DNA from: Psilocybe azurescens
Lineage: Eukaryota; Basidiomycota; Agaricomycetes; Agaricales; Agrocybaceae
Reading direction: 5' to 3'
Assembly: GCA_023853785.1 (NCBI GenBank)
Contig: JAJIRX010000559.1
Coordinates: forward strand, 1-46,323
DNA: 46,323 nucleotides
Below are positions 23,505 to 34,733 of the stretch, piece by piece; position 1 is the first letter of the stretch; the number at the start of each line of letters is the position of its first letter. The notes beneath the pieces were generated by a model, which was given only the letters and a program-made list of their open reading frames with translations, made no database searches and was not told the DNA's origin. A program made the position numbers and the translations under genes.

Positions 23505-23804
23505 AGTCAAGGCCAAACGAGGACCTGATCAAAATCCCAACTTGGAGGAGCAAGGTCGTGCGGGGGCTCTCAAGCGGGCGGTAAGAAATCCAGACGCGGT
23601 CGATGATTTGGCGCTCCCTCATATTACGGCTACTATAGCTGACGACACACTTACGACTTCCTTGTCTTCTTTCCTGTCGCTGTAGTATCAACACCATTCC
23701 ACACAGTGACCATATCACGATTGTTCTTCAATTTTCTTATCGCCCTTTTATCCACTTAAATACAATGCAACTTCTTGCTATTAAATAAACGACTTTAAAT
23801 ATAC
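23505..23804. other. displaced tail and 3' flank of kinase 6
   Basis: Carries an Ala/Thr-rich coding remnant (about 23440-23500) and the basic-tail remnant ending at TGA 23604-23606, out of frame with the main product. A short 3' flank like that of locus 4 follows and stops abruptly at about 23804, where relic 7 begins. Confidence 0.5.
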
Positions 23805-24760
23805 TCTATTCCAGGCCGCATTGCTCGGTGTCCCAACCATCCAACTTCATTCAAGTACAGCCTACATTATTCTTTACTATAGACGGCCAATCGTCCTGTA
23901 GAATCCCGAACGGTTAATCAGTGTCTACATGACTTCTATCTTCGCCACTGAATCCGAGATAGGCTACAATCCTATGGTACAGCTCCAAGACGATGAACGC
24001 TACATCTACGAATTCCCCAACGGCGAGAACTTAAATCTTTTCTACCGCACAGTATATTTAATCTCCGTATATCCCTCGAGCCAAATAACTGGTCGCATGT
24101 GTCGAGTTTGGCTGGTTGAAGCATACTATCCCACAACAAACGAGGCAGGAGAGGGAGCTATTTGGTCACCCCAAACCCCAAGAATATAAAAAAGACACCG
24201 CGATATATAGCTTTCAGAATGTCTTGGAGCCTCTTTGGAGGCTCGTTCCTTGTCTAGTCATTTCCCACATCAAAGATCAACCGAGCGAAGATTGGACAAA
24301 CCCCATCTTCCAGGTCGCAACTGACAGCTGCCAAAGATGAACTGCTCCAAATGTTCACTGTCTGTCAAATGAAAAGCGTGACTGTTTCAAATACTCTCTT
24401 GTGCAGGCGACATCGCGATCCATGCCAAAAATTTCTACTCTGATTGTTAAACGTCGAGAAATTAACAGGGTGTCCCTACGCGCCGCCTTCATACGTCGTG
24501 CGGAAGAAGGTAATATCTGCGACAAGGAGTCATACGAAGATATACACAGATTTCGGCCATTTTCTTGCAGGCTTAGAGCAAAGATTGGATTGAGTACTGC
24601 CTGAAGACGAGAACCTCGACTACCGATTCCAATACTTTCATATCAGCATCTGTCTTACCAGCGAGGGAGTGCTCCTCATCCCCTGATGGCGTCCAAGCCA
24701 AACGAGGCCCCGAACACAATCCCAACCTAGAAGAATAGGGTCGTACATCATACAGAGGCG
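23805..24760 (+). pseudogene. FunK1 kinase relic, locus 7 (group A), two deletions
   Basis: Begins inside the exon equivalent to locus 1 1879-1962 (tattccaggccgcattgc), fused to the 3' flank of locus 6. It reads MTSIFATESEIGYNPMVQLQ through VWLVEAYYP, then after the string aggcaggagagggagctatt jumps to tttcagaatgtcttggagcc, which corresponds to the FQHDLES region. The beta-3 lysine, catalytic loop and activation segment are deleted. The C-lobe remnant carries stops, and the tail (AKRGPEHNPNLEE, with a stop) ends near 24757. Non-functional. Confidence 0.75.
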
Positions 24761-25702
24761 GTTCAAAGCTCAGAAAGCTCAAATGACTCTGCTTTTTTTT
24801 GGAGGCAGCCAGGGCCCAGGGACATGTCTCTTTGGATTTCCATCTGCTCTTTTGCACTTTATCTCTACGCGATGCAAGTCATTACTACTGTTCTTGAACC
24901 TTTCGTTTCTCATTCCTACTCTTTCATATGTGTAAATATAGTGTAGCTATGGCATATTTCAATAAGTATCTCATTCCAAGAAACTTATGCACGATCACTC
25001 CGTGTTCATGAAGTGGTTTCCTAAGTGAACTTGAACCACATAAAATACTGTCCAGAAAACTACTGGCAGCATTCTGCGACTGTTCTGTTAATGAAACCTT
25101 TCATTATCCTTGTACTCGTAATAATTGACGACCAGTTGTTATTGTAGTCCGACACCTGCGGCAAGATGGCCATCATATGATAAATGTACCATTCAGAGCA
25201 CAATCGGTGAGTAAGCACCGGTAAATCAGAGTCGAATATGATAATCGCGGTTTCGTTGTTTCAATGATGTATGATTGTCTGTATATATTCTAAGCCTTGT
25301 TATATGTATTAGCGAAATAATAGTCTGAACTGAAATCAGGATAATGTGGGAAGCTATGGAGAGAATGGAAACAATACTCGGCCATAAGAAGGCCGACCCT
25401 TCACAAGATTAACCTGACACTCGGACATTGTGGTACCATGCCCATGAGGAGATGGAGTAGAAATGGCCCTTTGTCTTCTCTCCCAAAATCAAAATATATG
25501 CAAAAGTTTGTAGACAATGAACCACCGCGGGTGGACCTCGGTGATTAGGGGCTGGATTTAGAAGTGACAATGTGGTAGCGTGGCTGTGAACAATGATCAG
25601 GCCGTGGGAACCTTCTAACACCACCCCGTGCAAATGAACGAACGCGCTTCCACTTCGCGTCGCGACTGCCACGCCAAGCTACTTGCGAGCTGTTCTCAAA
25701 GG
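24761..25702. promoter_or_regulatory. 3' flank of relic 7 and upstream region of kinase 8
   Basis: 24780-25075 resembles the 3' flank of locus 2. 25076-25380 is the repeated gcgactgttctgtta flank. 25390-25575 is the conserved upstream box and 25585-25700 the proximal promoter block. No gene seen. Confidence 0.5.
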
Positions 25703-25709
25703 TATATAA
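25703..25709 (+). promoter_or_regulatory. TATA box, kinase 8
   Basis: TATATAA lies 48 nt upstream of the ATG at 25757, same block as loci 4 and 6. Confidence 0.6.
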
Positions 25710-25756
25710 GATGTCCTGATTTCACAACATCCCTCTAACGCAACTCATTTCTTACC

Positions 25757-28601
25757 ATGTCTTCCAAAGATAAAACACCGTAAGGATTTCTCATCTCTGC
25801 TTGGGTCGACAGTCAACTTAATCTGCTTCACTAGTGCATCAAACCCAACGATTGAACAAATACGCTAGTGAGTTATTCTCTTTGCTGCCATACGATTTGA
25901 GGCTAACCTAGTTCTAGTTCATCTCTCACACCCCGCAAGACTGTAACGGGCGGTGGAACCACCAAGATCACTGACCTTCGCTCACATATTGGCTCCGAAA
26001 TGGATGGAGAATTCGTGATCTGCGACGTCGATAAGTTCATGGAACACTACCTGCCGTTTGTTCCCAATGAGAAGCATATCAAAAGCTGTGTAAAGACCAA
26101 GCTTAAGCCAGCCGGGCTCATGGACAAATCAAAAACCTCTGTTTTCACCGCGTTTCCTGAAACCCCTGTTATCAACAAAGCCGTTGTCGGTAGGCGCACC
26201 GAGATGGAAATATACGCCTCATTGGAAGACATTGCAAAAGAAATTGCCACCTACAGATTTCCTGATAAATCTCGCACACGCAATAAGTTTAGCTATCGCA
26301 ACGTACCTTTCGACAACATCAAGTCAAACATTCACGGGTCCAACCACAAGGTCGACGCTTGTTTTGCCACAGACGAGGCGATTAGCGAAAAAGATTTTCG
26401 CTTAAGCACATGGGGAATGGCCGTACCTGTTGAACAGAAGGTTACCACTACAGACGAAACAAAGCTTGATGTAGGTTATTCTGTGTGTATCTGTCCTCCT
26501 TGGATCTCACGACTTTGCTAGAATAACGAAAAGATACTTTCGGCCAACGTACAAATCATGAACGACGACATCCGGCGCATGTTTACATTTGGGGTAAGTT
26601 TCCATTCATTGTCATTCTGCCACTTATCTCATTAATACCTCCAAAGATCACTATCGACGGGGCCCAAGTGACCCTCTGGTATCATTCCAGATCTCATTCC
26701 GCAGTTTCCCGGTCATTCGACTTTGTTAAAGTACGGACCAAGTCTACTTTGTGTCTGCAGATGCTAACTGTTGGTTTTAAAGGATCCCGAACGGCTGATC
26801 AGCGTCTTCATGTCCTTCCTCTTCGCCACCGACGTTGAGCTCGGTTATGATCCTATGGTGGAGCGTCAAAATGATAGCAGGCACATTTTCAGAATTCCCC
26901 AACCTGACGAAACTTCCCGTTTCTACCGTACTGTGAATCTTATCTCAGGTTACCGATCTAACAACATCACTAGTCGCATGCCTAGAGTCTGGGTGGTTGA
27001 GTCTTACGACCCGGATACTCAAACGGCCGGAGCACAATTTGTCTTGAAGGACGTATGGCTGGAGGAGAAAGCTGAGACTGAACGGCAAATACAATCTGCA
27101 ATTTTCAAGAACATCAATGAGTTCGGCGATGGTGATCCTCCTTCCGACTCCCCGGAACTCAGCACTATCTGGGAGGAGCGCAAAGATCTCATTCGTAGTC
27201 GCGAGTATCAACAACTCTTCCTCAAAATTGAAGATGACTACGTCGGAAATTTTATTTCCAAAAAATTGCCTCTGACTCCCAGCCCATATCTGGGTTGTTT
27301 GAGCACACCAAAAGGATTACACCTCGACAAAAACAAAAACACGTTCGGATGCTGGCCCGAGCTCCCATCCTATCCAATCTGCCGTACGCGAGGATATGAT
27401 TCGTGCATATGAGCCCAAAAAGCAATACCGCGTGATTTTTAAGGAGATCTGCCGATGTGTAGGGGAACTCGAAACGCTGGGCGAAGCCATGGATGTTCTT
27501 CAACAAGCTCATACCGGTAAGTAAATCAAATTAGCCTGGTTTTCAAATCATTATTCACGGTCGGCTGAACAATTTTAGCTCTTCAGTTACTCTATTGTGC
27601 TGGATGGGTCCACAGGGACATCAGTGAAGGCAATATTTTAGCCCATCGGACGAATATCGATGATAGTTCCGCACCATGGAAGGCTAAATTGATGGACCTC
27701 GAATATGCAAAGAAATTCCCTCCTCCGGATGACTATAAGGCTGCTGCTGATCCCAAAACGGTATGTGTTCAGTCATTAGCAGGGTTCTACGTCTATCTAA
27801 TACGTAGTCAGGGAACTCCGTATTTTATGCCCACCGAGGTTTTGGCGAAGCACTATATTTTTAACCCCCAGTGAAGACGACGGTCGTTACTGGCTCCTTC
27901 TTTGAGAAACCTCAGTCTCAGGTCAAAGTGAATCCACCGGTTAGGTCTATTGTCGTACATAACTTCCAACACGACTTGGAGTCTTTTGGTGGCTTATCCT
28001 TTGGCTTATTATTTCCCACCTCAAAGACCAGCCAAGCAAAGGTTGGGAAGGGCCCACAACTCTCAAAAATGCAATCAAGCTCTGTCAAAATTGGGCTGGT
28101 CCAATCTTCCAGAACATTGACTATTTGTCTGGAGAAAGGCGTATCGCTTTTTATTTTTCCATCGAAGAGTATCTACTTAAATTCCTCCCAACCAACGTTG
28201 CCGGCTATTCCTGGGGCCTCGAGCTCCTCCGGCGTGTTATGTATTCGGCTTATATGACTCGTGGTGAGAAGGGGATCTCCGCAACAAGGGATCTTACGCC
28301 GAAATACACAAGCATTTCGGCCAGTTTTTTTCAGACCTTCGGAAGATAAAGGACCAAGCGTGGCGTGGATATGTGCTCAAGAAGGCACTAACCCATGAAC
28401 CTCCAAAGGGCGATGCCAACCCGTTCATTTCCCCCCCCAGAGACTGGGAAGTCGCTCCCAGCCCCAGCTAAAGTTAAAGCCAAACGCGGGCCTGACCAAA
28501 ATCCAAATTTGGAGGAGCAAGGTCGCGCGGGCGGTTCTCGTGGCGGTTCTCGTGGGGGCTCTGGTGGCACGGGCAGTAAGAGATCCAGACGGGGTCGATG
28601 A
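25757..28601 (+). pseudogene. FunK1 kinase, locus 8 (mosaic), frameshifted
   Basis: Starts MSSKDKTP. The N-terminal exons are group B (DGEFVICDVDKFMEHYLPF; FMSFLFATDVELGYDPMVE). The catalytic exon (VHRDISEGN, HRTNID, FPPPDDYKAAADPKT) and C-lobe (MPTEVLA, LRR..MYSAYM) match group A locus 1. The best-preserved basic tail of the array is here: KVKAKRGPDQNPNLEEQGR, then Gly/Ser/Arg repeats and SKRSRRGR, stop at 28599-28601. Frame slips occur at A6 27260-27265, near 27856-27873 (a stop at 27872 separates the MPTEV exon from the next segment), near 27985 (one base lost before WWLILW), near 28270 and at C8 28431-28438. Several are at homopolymers; the gene may be less broken than it appears. It is followed by a copy of the small acidic ORF. 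Confidence 0.7.
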
Positions 28602-29442
28602 TTCGGCTCTGCTTATTTTACGCCTACGATCGCACGACACACTTACAACTTCCACTTCTTTTTATCTCTTTCCTGCGCCTGTAGTATCAACACAATTCCA
28701 TAGCATAACCGTATCGCGATCGTTCTTCAGATTTCTTTTACCTTTCTTGCTCTTTTGTCCATTTAAACACAATGTAACTACATGCTATTAAATAAAGACT
28801 CCGAATATACGCAATGGTTGCTACAGTACTCTGTATCTAAGTCATTTTATGTCTGATACCAGTGGTGAATCTGGTGGTAATTCTCATGAAGCCCAACCAG
28901 TGCTTGTTGACTTGTCTTTGCTCACCTTAGCTTCCTAATTGACATCCGCACCTCGAGCTTTCGGACATGAACAATTCTATCAAGCCCGCAGCGACTTAGC
29001 GAGCGTCGAGCGCGTCGCTCGTTGGGACCCATAGCATGTGCTCGTGGCGACGCCGCGCTTGGCTCACCAAAGTCTTAAGATGAGGTTCTCGTATTTTACC
29101 TTCATTCCTATACTTAGAGTACAAGCTAGCAAAACACGACTTCAAGAAATGCAGGACCCTTTGTACGCTAGTCCAATCTCAACTGCGTGTTTATCTCAAT
29201 GATACATTTAGGATACAGAAACAACATACTGTCCCGCAGTACTGCCGCCTAGGTCTTTAAATACTCCAGACACCTTTTGCGAGTACATCAGGACCTGTGC
29301 TGCTATTGACTGTCCGCCTATTGATGTATGTGATTACCGTGGTATGTGTGTGCAATGAGTTATAGGCTGTCCAACCGATGCCATCCACTTCAATCCATGT
29401 CAGTTGAGTCGCTGAAGACACCTTTCCGGAGTGATATAAACG
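28602..29442. other. 3' flank of kinase 8 and leader of small ORF copy 2
   Basis: Diverged duplicate of 16003-16850. No independent gene is seen. Confidence 0.45.
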
Positions 29443-29794
29443 ACGAAAAATAGGCGAATCTGCAAGTATCTAGCCCGTGATAGGTTTAAGTACGATCACT
29501 CACCCCGACTCAGAGCTGGAGGACGATTCAGACGACGATAGTGTGACACTACAACTCCTCTGCAACGATGACGATGACGAATTCAATGCCAACCTCAGGC
29601 GTTCTATATTCTCTCTACATCCTATCCAACCGACCGACAGCAATACCGAAATCATGCATCTAATGCGGAAATTTGCAGCTCTACCTGAGCCTAGCAGTGT
29701 TGTTCTATGGGATTTTGTTGTCGATGCCGACCAGGAAAGAATGAAGGAATACATCGAGGATTGGTTTACCAATGTGAGGGCAATTAGGCTATAG
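29443..29794 (+). pseudogene. small acidic protein, copy 2, start lost and frameshifted
   Basis: Aligned with 16851-17195. The start codon is ACG at 29443-29445, and an extra C in the run at 29503-29506 shifts the frame. Downstream the acidic part continues open (LEDDSDDDSV, LQLLCNDDDDEFNANLRRSI, VLWDFVVDADQERM) to a stop at 29794. The C-terminus differs from copy 1 (KEYIEDWFTNVRAIRL instead of a frameshifted TVIYQYEDNWAIT), so copy 1 may itself have the altered end. Confidence 0.45.
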
Positions 29795-31030
29795 CATGAT
29801 TCTCAATCTAGCCAATGTGATGCAATATTTACTTATTTGTTTATGGAACTGGCGACGCTTGCTCGCTAAATCTGTTTCTACTCTTCTGATTTTCGATTGG
29901 TTGACTGTGCCCTTTGGCAATCTGTAGGACTTATTATTTTCTTCATACACATTCAAACGCCACACTCATCCTTTACCAGGGGTGATCAGGCTAAGAACTT
30001 GTTCCTAAGCTGGATGTTGGATGATTGCACGCCAACGTGTGGTATTGATAGCAGTTGACCACTGGGGGCCATAGTGCCATTTTGCTGCCATTGGTTGGCT
30101 TGAACGTGCCCTTACACAATTTCTAAGCCCTGTATCGATAGACAATATTGCATGCATACGTATGACATGTGCCTATATTCTATAGTATGTAAATCCTTTC
30201 TAATTGTGCGCCGCTGTTATGTCTGAGTTGTGTCTTGAACAGGTCTTGAAGCGGTTCCAGAATCCAGTGCGGGCAGTCTCTTAAGATTTCTCAATGCGGT
30301 AACTAATACCAAATCTGTACTTGTATAGCTCGTGGGAACATGCGCACTGACCACTAAGCGCTCATATATTATGGATTCTTTTGATATTCTTTTAATCAAA
30401 TTATAATTTTAAATCTTATGATGAACTGTGAACTTTCAATGTGAATTTTTCGAACTGTGTCTCTCTAGATTTGTGTGAACTAATTGAGTATTTATTTTCA
30501 TTGAGTATCAATGATAGTTTCAAGGATTCATGTATTCTGAATCGATGACGGACGTAGGATGTTCCTTTGGGCGACTTGCAATGAGAAATCACAATGGTAA
30601 GTGGTGCTGTAGCTTATGGGATGCAGCAGTCGTTCTTTATATTCCCGGTCCCTCTGAATCTATTTATCTAGTGCATCAAGGATGATTGGATGCTTGCGCA
30701 AGCTCCTGTAAAGGTTCGATGATAAGAGCCAGACCAAGACATTCCAGGGATCTATTGACGTACCCAAATTCATAATATTAACTAGCAAGGAGCACATGTA
30801 TCCCGGAGCAAAGCTCTGTTATAGTCTCATCAACTGTCGACATTGATGTAAGTACTTAGAGAGACAGAAGAGGACGGTCAGTGTAGACCGCGAAATCGGT
30901 TCTTCGGTGACTTCCTATTTCTCGTTGGTGGAATATTTCGACAGGTTTCCTTTGAAGGTTATCACTTGATATCAGTAAAATTGAAATACATTTACTTGTC
31001 GGAAAACAACTTGGTTAAAGAAAAAGTACA
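29795..31030. other. remainder of duplicated unit; no gene
   Basis: 29795-30830 is a diverged copy of 17196-18310 without the two small insertions present there. About 130 bp near 30690-30800 has no counterpart in the first copy. 30831-31030 is unique sequence with nothing recognisable. Confidence 0.4.
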
Positions 31031-31114
31031 TGGACACTGTGGGAATTGAACCCACGACCTCACGCAATTGCACGATATGCGAAGCGTGCGCGCTACCATC
31101 TGTGCCAAGAGCCC
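31031..31114 (-). tRNA. tRNA-Ala (CGC) with 11-nt intron
   Basis: Read on the minus strand it folds as a tRNA. Acceptor GGGCTCT pairs with AGTGTCC (one G:T and one T:T), the D-arm is around GCACAGATGGTAGCGC, the anticodon stem is CACGC/GCGTG with loop TTCGCAT, and the T-arm is GTGGG TTCAATT CCCAC with discriminator A. The 3' side of the anticodon stem is reached only if about 11 nt (tatcgtgcaat) are removed one base after the anticodon, the canonical tRNA intron site. The anticodon CGC gives alanine. CCA is not encoded, as expected in eukaryotes. Confidence 0.85.
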
Positions 31115-31243
31115 GTATTAAGTTTGGCCCACCGTTACACTAAAACGGTTATAGTAAACATTGTCCAAGTCGCACTGCATTCTCGAATTAGATGCTAGTT
31201 CAAAGTTGGATGTAAGGAAAGAATGTTAGAGGGCCTTTGTCAT
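31115..31243. other. spacer between tRNA and UbiA gene
   Basis: Nothing recognisable. Confidence 0.3.
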
Positions 31244-32681
31244 TTACATGATCTGTAACGAAGTCATTAATTGTAAGTAATCAACTATCAAACCTGACCA
31301 GATAATCCACCCCAACTGTCCATTGCGATTGAAATTTACTGGTTTGAACTTGTGGTCAGCTTTGCGATGCATGATACCTATCAAATACGTACTCCAACAG
31401 CTTTTTGGCACGTCTAGACACACTGTCATATACTGCCAGATTAAGTGTAACCCGGTTCCTCCCACTGAAAAAATAAAATAGGCACGCCCCTGCTTATTGA
31501 GCCACCCTGTGATCGCTAGTAAGGAGAGAAACCCAAGGCCACAGCACACTAAAAGAGGCCGTATCCAGTTGCCAAATAATATTGCAGTAGATCGAACGCC
31601 CGTTTTCAGATCGTCCTCTATATCTTGGCATGCGTACACCGTGTCTAAAGCATATTTTGTGAAGCTAGTGGACTTGTCGATTGAAATGGGGAAACGCACC
31701 GTAAAGCACTGTCCAACTGAACGAAACAACTAAATGTCAAGCAGCATCGGTCGCATAAATACTGGTTGGCTTACCACCAGCAAGCCATGATTGATGTTAG
31801 AAGAAGCGGGATATCGATTACTTTGGTGGTAGCGACCCATGCTGTTATGAAACCGAAATTCATGGCGAAACCTAGCCAAGCTTGAGGCCAGTGGGTATAT
31901 CGCTTAAGAATCGGGTATATGGCAAATCTGTTGCAGAGCTCAGCTATGTTCCTTTGCACATCTTGCATTCTTACAGTGGTAGTAGCTGGAATAAGGCGAC
32001 CCAAAGACTGGCAGAAGGAGGTGGGAGTCAGATCCCTAGTCTTGTATAAGGAAATCAAAACACGCTCACGCCGTATCCTTAACCGTAAAGTAGAAAAACG
32101 CAATACCGACGGCATACTGGGCAAACAAGAATATGATGGCCGCAAAAACCGAGATGCGTCCACTTGGAATCGGCCTATTTCGAGTGCGTTCTATGAAAAC
32201 AAAGCTTTAGTCTTTTCACATCTCGATTGGCCGAAATTTACCTACCTACTCCCGCGTCAACGCGGCGATCAAAGATGTCGTTGACTGTACAGGCAGAGCT
32301 TCGCAATATAAATGCTCCAATCAAGAAATTAAGGAGCTCGATTGCATATGTTTTGACAGGGAGTTGTATGCTGAACGCGGCCATGGTGAGGCCCCATGCT
32401 ATGTACGAGTCCAGACCGTTAGAATAGACGATCGATACACGCTGCTACTTGCTTACCAAATGGCCAAAACATGAGAATAGTTCCTGTAGGCTTTGCGGAA
32501 GGCAACAAATCAGGACGGTAATGAACTGTAGTGCAACTGAACTGACCTTCTCGAGTCTGATAAGCTCCAGGTAAGGCCTAAGAGATGATGGGGCCAGATC
32601 CAAGGGAAATTTTGTTGGTGGAGTCGCCACTTTATACGAAGGAATTAATGATATCTCGTCCGTGTATGTGATATAACCCAT
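31244..32681 (-). CDS. UbiA-family prenyltransferase (COQ2-like)
   Basis: Membrane prenyltransferase that joins an isoprenoid diphosphate to an aromatic or other acceptor. Nine exons close exactly to 993 nt (330 aa): 32547-32681, 32457-32490, 32246-32398, 32070-32190, 31975-32007, 31775-31927, 31700-31716, 31393-31644, 31244-31338; introns 47-62 nt. Motifs in order: LRPYLELIRLEK, PTGTILMFWPFAWG, the first Asp-rich motif VNDIFDRRVDAGVERTRNRP, LPLFAIYPILKRYTHWPQ, and the second Asp-rich motif DTVYACQDIEDDLKTG. Hydrophobic segments around these fit the usual polytopic fold. Exon 7 is only 17 nt. The N-terminus before the first motif is short (about 35 residues) with no obvious mitochondrial presequence. 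This leans towards a secondary-metabolism enzyme rather than the ubiquinone enzyme, but an unseen upstream exon could change that. No frameshift was found. Confidence 0.88.
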
Positions 32682-34733
32682 TGGACAATAGAGAGGTGCA
32701 CACAGAGGATGAAGGGGAGAGAATATGCATTTGGAGAAGAGACAGCCTCTAGTTATAAGTGTTTCTACCGGTTCACGTGTGCATGATGAGAGCATGAGAT
32801 CATTCTTTCCTGGCAGAAAAGAAGAGGGTAGAATCAGCATTTTCCGCATTGACCTTGGTTGATGATATTGGATTTGAATTGAATGTCTCAAGTCAATACC
32901 AGTGATCGGCGGACTTCGCTTTAAAGATTCGAAGACTTTTAACGATGAAAGCCTCCTGAGAGGGGCTGAGAGCCCATCCGAGCGGAAAGGACCTAAATAT
33001 GACAACGTTGAAGCCAACTTTAACGGTGGTGAAAACAGTTGGTACCCCAAAGAGGGAAGTACAGTATTGAGTGGATTCGATATTCATATAATCCAAGAAT
33101 TTTGTCTCTGCTGCTCGGTCAGCACACAAAAATAGTACAAATTGAATTTAACCAACCCCTTTCAAGCGTTGGAAAGCATATCCAATCACTGAGTCAAAAT
33201 TCCATGCAATTAATGAACACCTGATTTTGAATAATAAAATTCAGCTTTGAATCTTCATAAAACTTCAAGATACTTAATGACAGCACGTCAGATCTTGATG
33301 ATGAGGTGACTGTTAGATAGGCATTATTTTAAACATACAACATAATTGCCACCGTGATAATGCTGGATAGCATGAAAACTCGTACACATTTCAGGAATTA
33401 AGCCAGCCGTTAAAGAAAGGCCCGTGTGGTCGGTACTGGCATGAAAGCCGTGGAGGATAGGCTAGTACCACGGTTGTACCACGGTGTCCGTAAGAAGAAA
33501 GAGAGACACGATTCGAAGAGGCTGGTCATCACGGTATCCGGAAATCTCGGGTCCCCAAAATTGCCTCATAAGCTGTATCTGTTGTTGGCCCCATAGTCTT
33601 GAAAGCTTGACGCTGATCCTCAGATTGAAGGCTGAAGTAGAGCGGCGCCGCTGAACCGTGGGCATAGTTAACAAAGAGTAGTGTATGCTGCAACGGAGTG
33701 CCGTGCTATGTCAGGTCCTGAGGGGACACAGCACACGGCCTAGCAAAAAGAGAAGAATGTCGCGGAGGTGTTGAAAGCCATGTTTGTGTAAGTCTCGGAG
33801 TTGGCATAGAGATCACCCCAAGGATGATGTTCCAAAACAGCCTCGGTTGTATGCATGCCAGAGATCTCCGAATCATACGGGCCCGGTTCAAACTTCCTCA
33901 GGAGAAGGTTAGAGACAAAATGCATATCTGAGAGCCGTACGAGAGTCATGATCGCCCGTGCGAGGTAAAGAGACAGCCTTCGACTGGCGAAGATTAAGAT
34001 ATCTACCAGGACCAGGGTTTGTCAAGTAAAGAAGGCTCAATGGAGGTATCAGATGATATCTCATCGTTTTTGTTTTCCGGTCTGTGGGCTTGGCCGTAGC
34101 CAGCAAGTGGTCACAGCTTGTGTAGGATTATTTCTTCGAATAACAGCATTCGAAGATCGCTCGAGGTTGAAACAGATCAGAACATGCAGAGAAACTTTCC
34201 TGTCCGTAAGGATAATACGTACTGAATAGTGGGTGGACTCATCTACAAGTATCAGCGGCCCCAAATCACGCCAGATGTGAGCAGAAAAGGTTCGCGTTGG
34301 GTGATCTAGATGATGGTCATCGATAGTTTATCGACTACATGGACACTGTTCCGAAAGAGCACGTCGTACCATTTTTAGAAACGCAGCCATTTGTATAATA
34401 GAAACGCAACCTACTTGCGACGTTCGGACGCGATATTGCTGTTGCCACAAAAGATTCTTTGCCTTTCAGACACAAGTCGCAATTGCAGATGTCAAAGTTT
34501 CCAGATAGTGTGATTGAGTTTTCGAGGTATAAAGCATTCAATTCAAGCAAGCTCGTGCATACAAGTCTTTCGGTGCCCGTCGTCGTCACCGTGTTTGTGT
34601 TTAAGGTTGACGTGAGCTTATAACCGGCTGTACCCAGCCTGACTTCAAATAATTTGATCACCGCTCCCTTCAAAGTCAAGGCACAACAGACAACGAAGCT
34701 TTACTTTCTAAATATCAAATCAAACAGAGCAGC
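32682..34733. other. 2-kb region between UbiA and deaminase genes; no supported gene
   Basis: The promoters of both divergent neighbours lie here. Minus-strand open frames at 33462-34106 have somewhat protein-like fragments (for example EISGMHTTEAVLEHHPWGDL near 33840) but are interrupted by stops in every frame, and I cannot join or identify them; they may be a decayed gene. A short direct repeat, gtaccacggt, occurs twice near 33470-33484. Confidence 0.3.

Noticed and set aside
33462..34300. Minus-strand frames with protein-like fragments (GMHTTEAVLEHHPWGDL).
   Set aside because: Stops in all frames, no splice model with consistent phase, and no family recognised.
34335..34679. 114-aa minus-strand open frame upstream of the deaminase gene.
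   Set aside because: Composition looks random, it overlaps the likely promoter, and no motif is visible.
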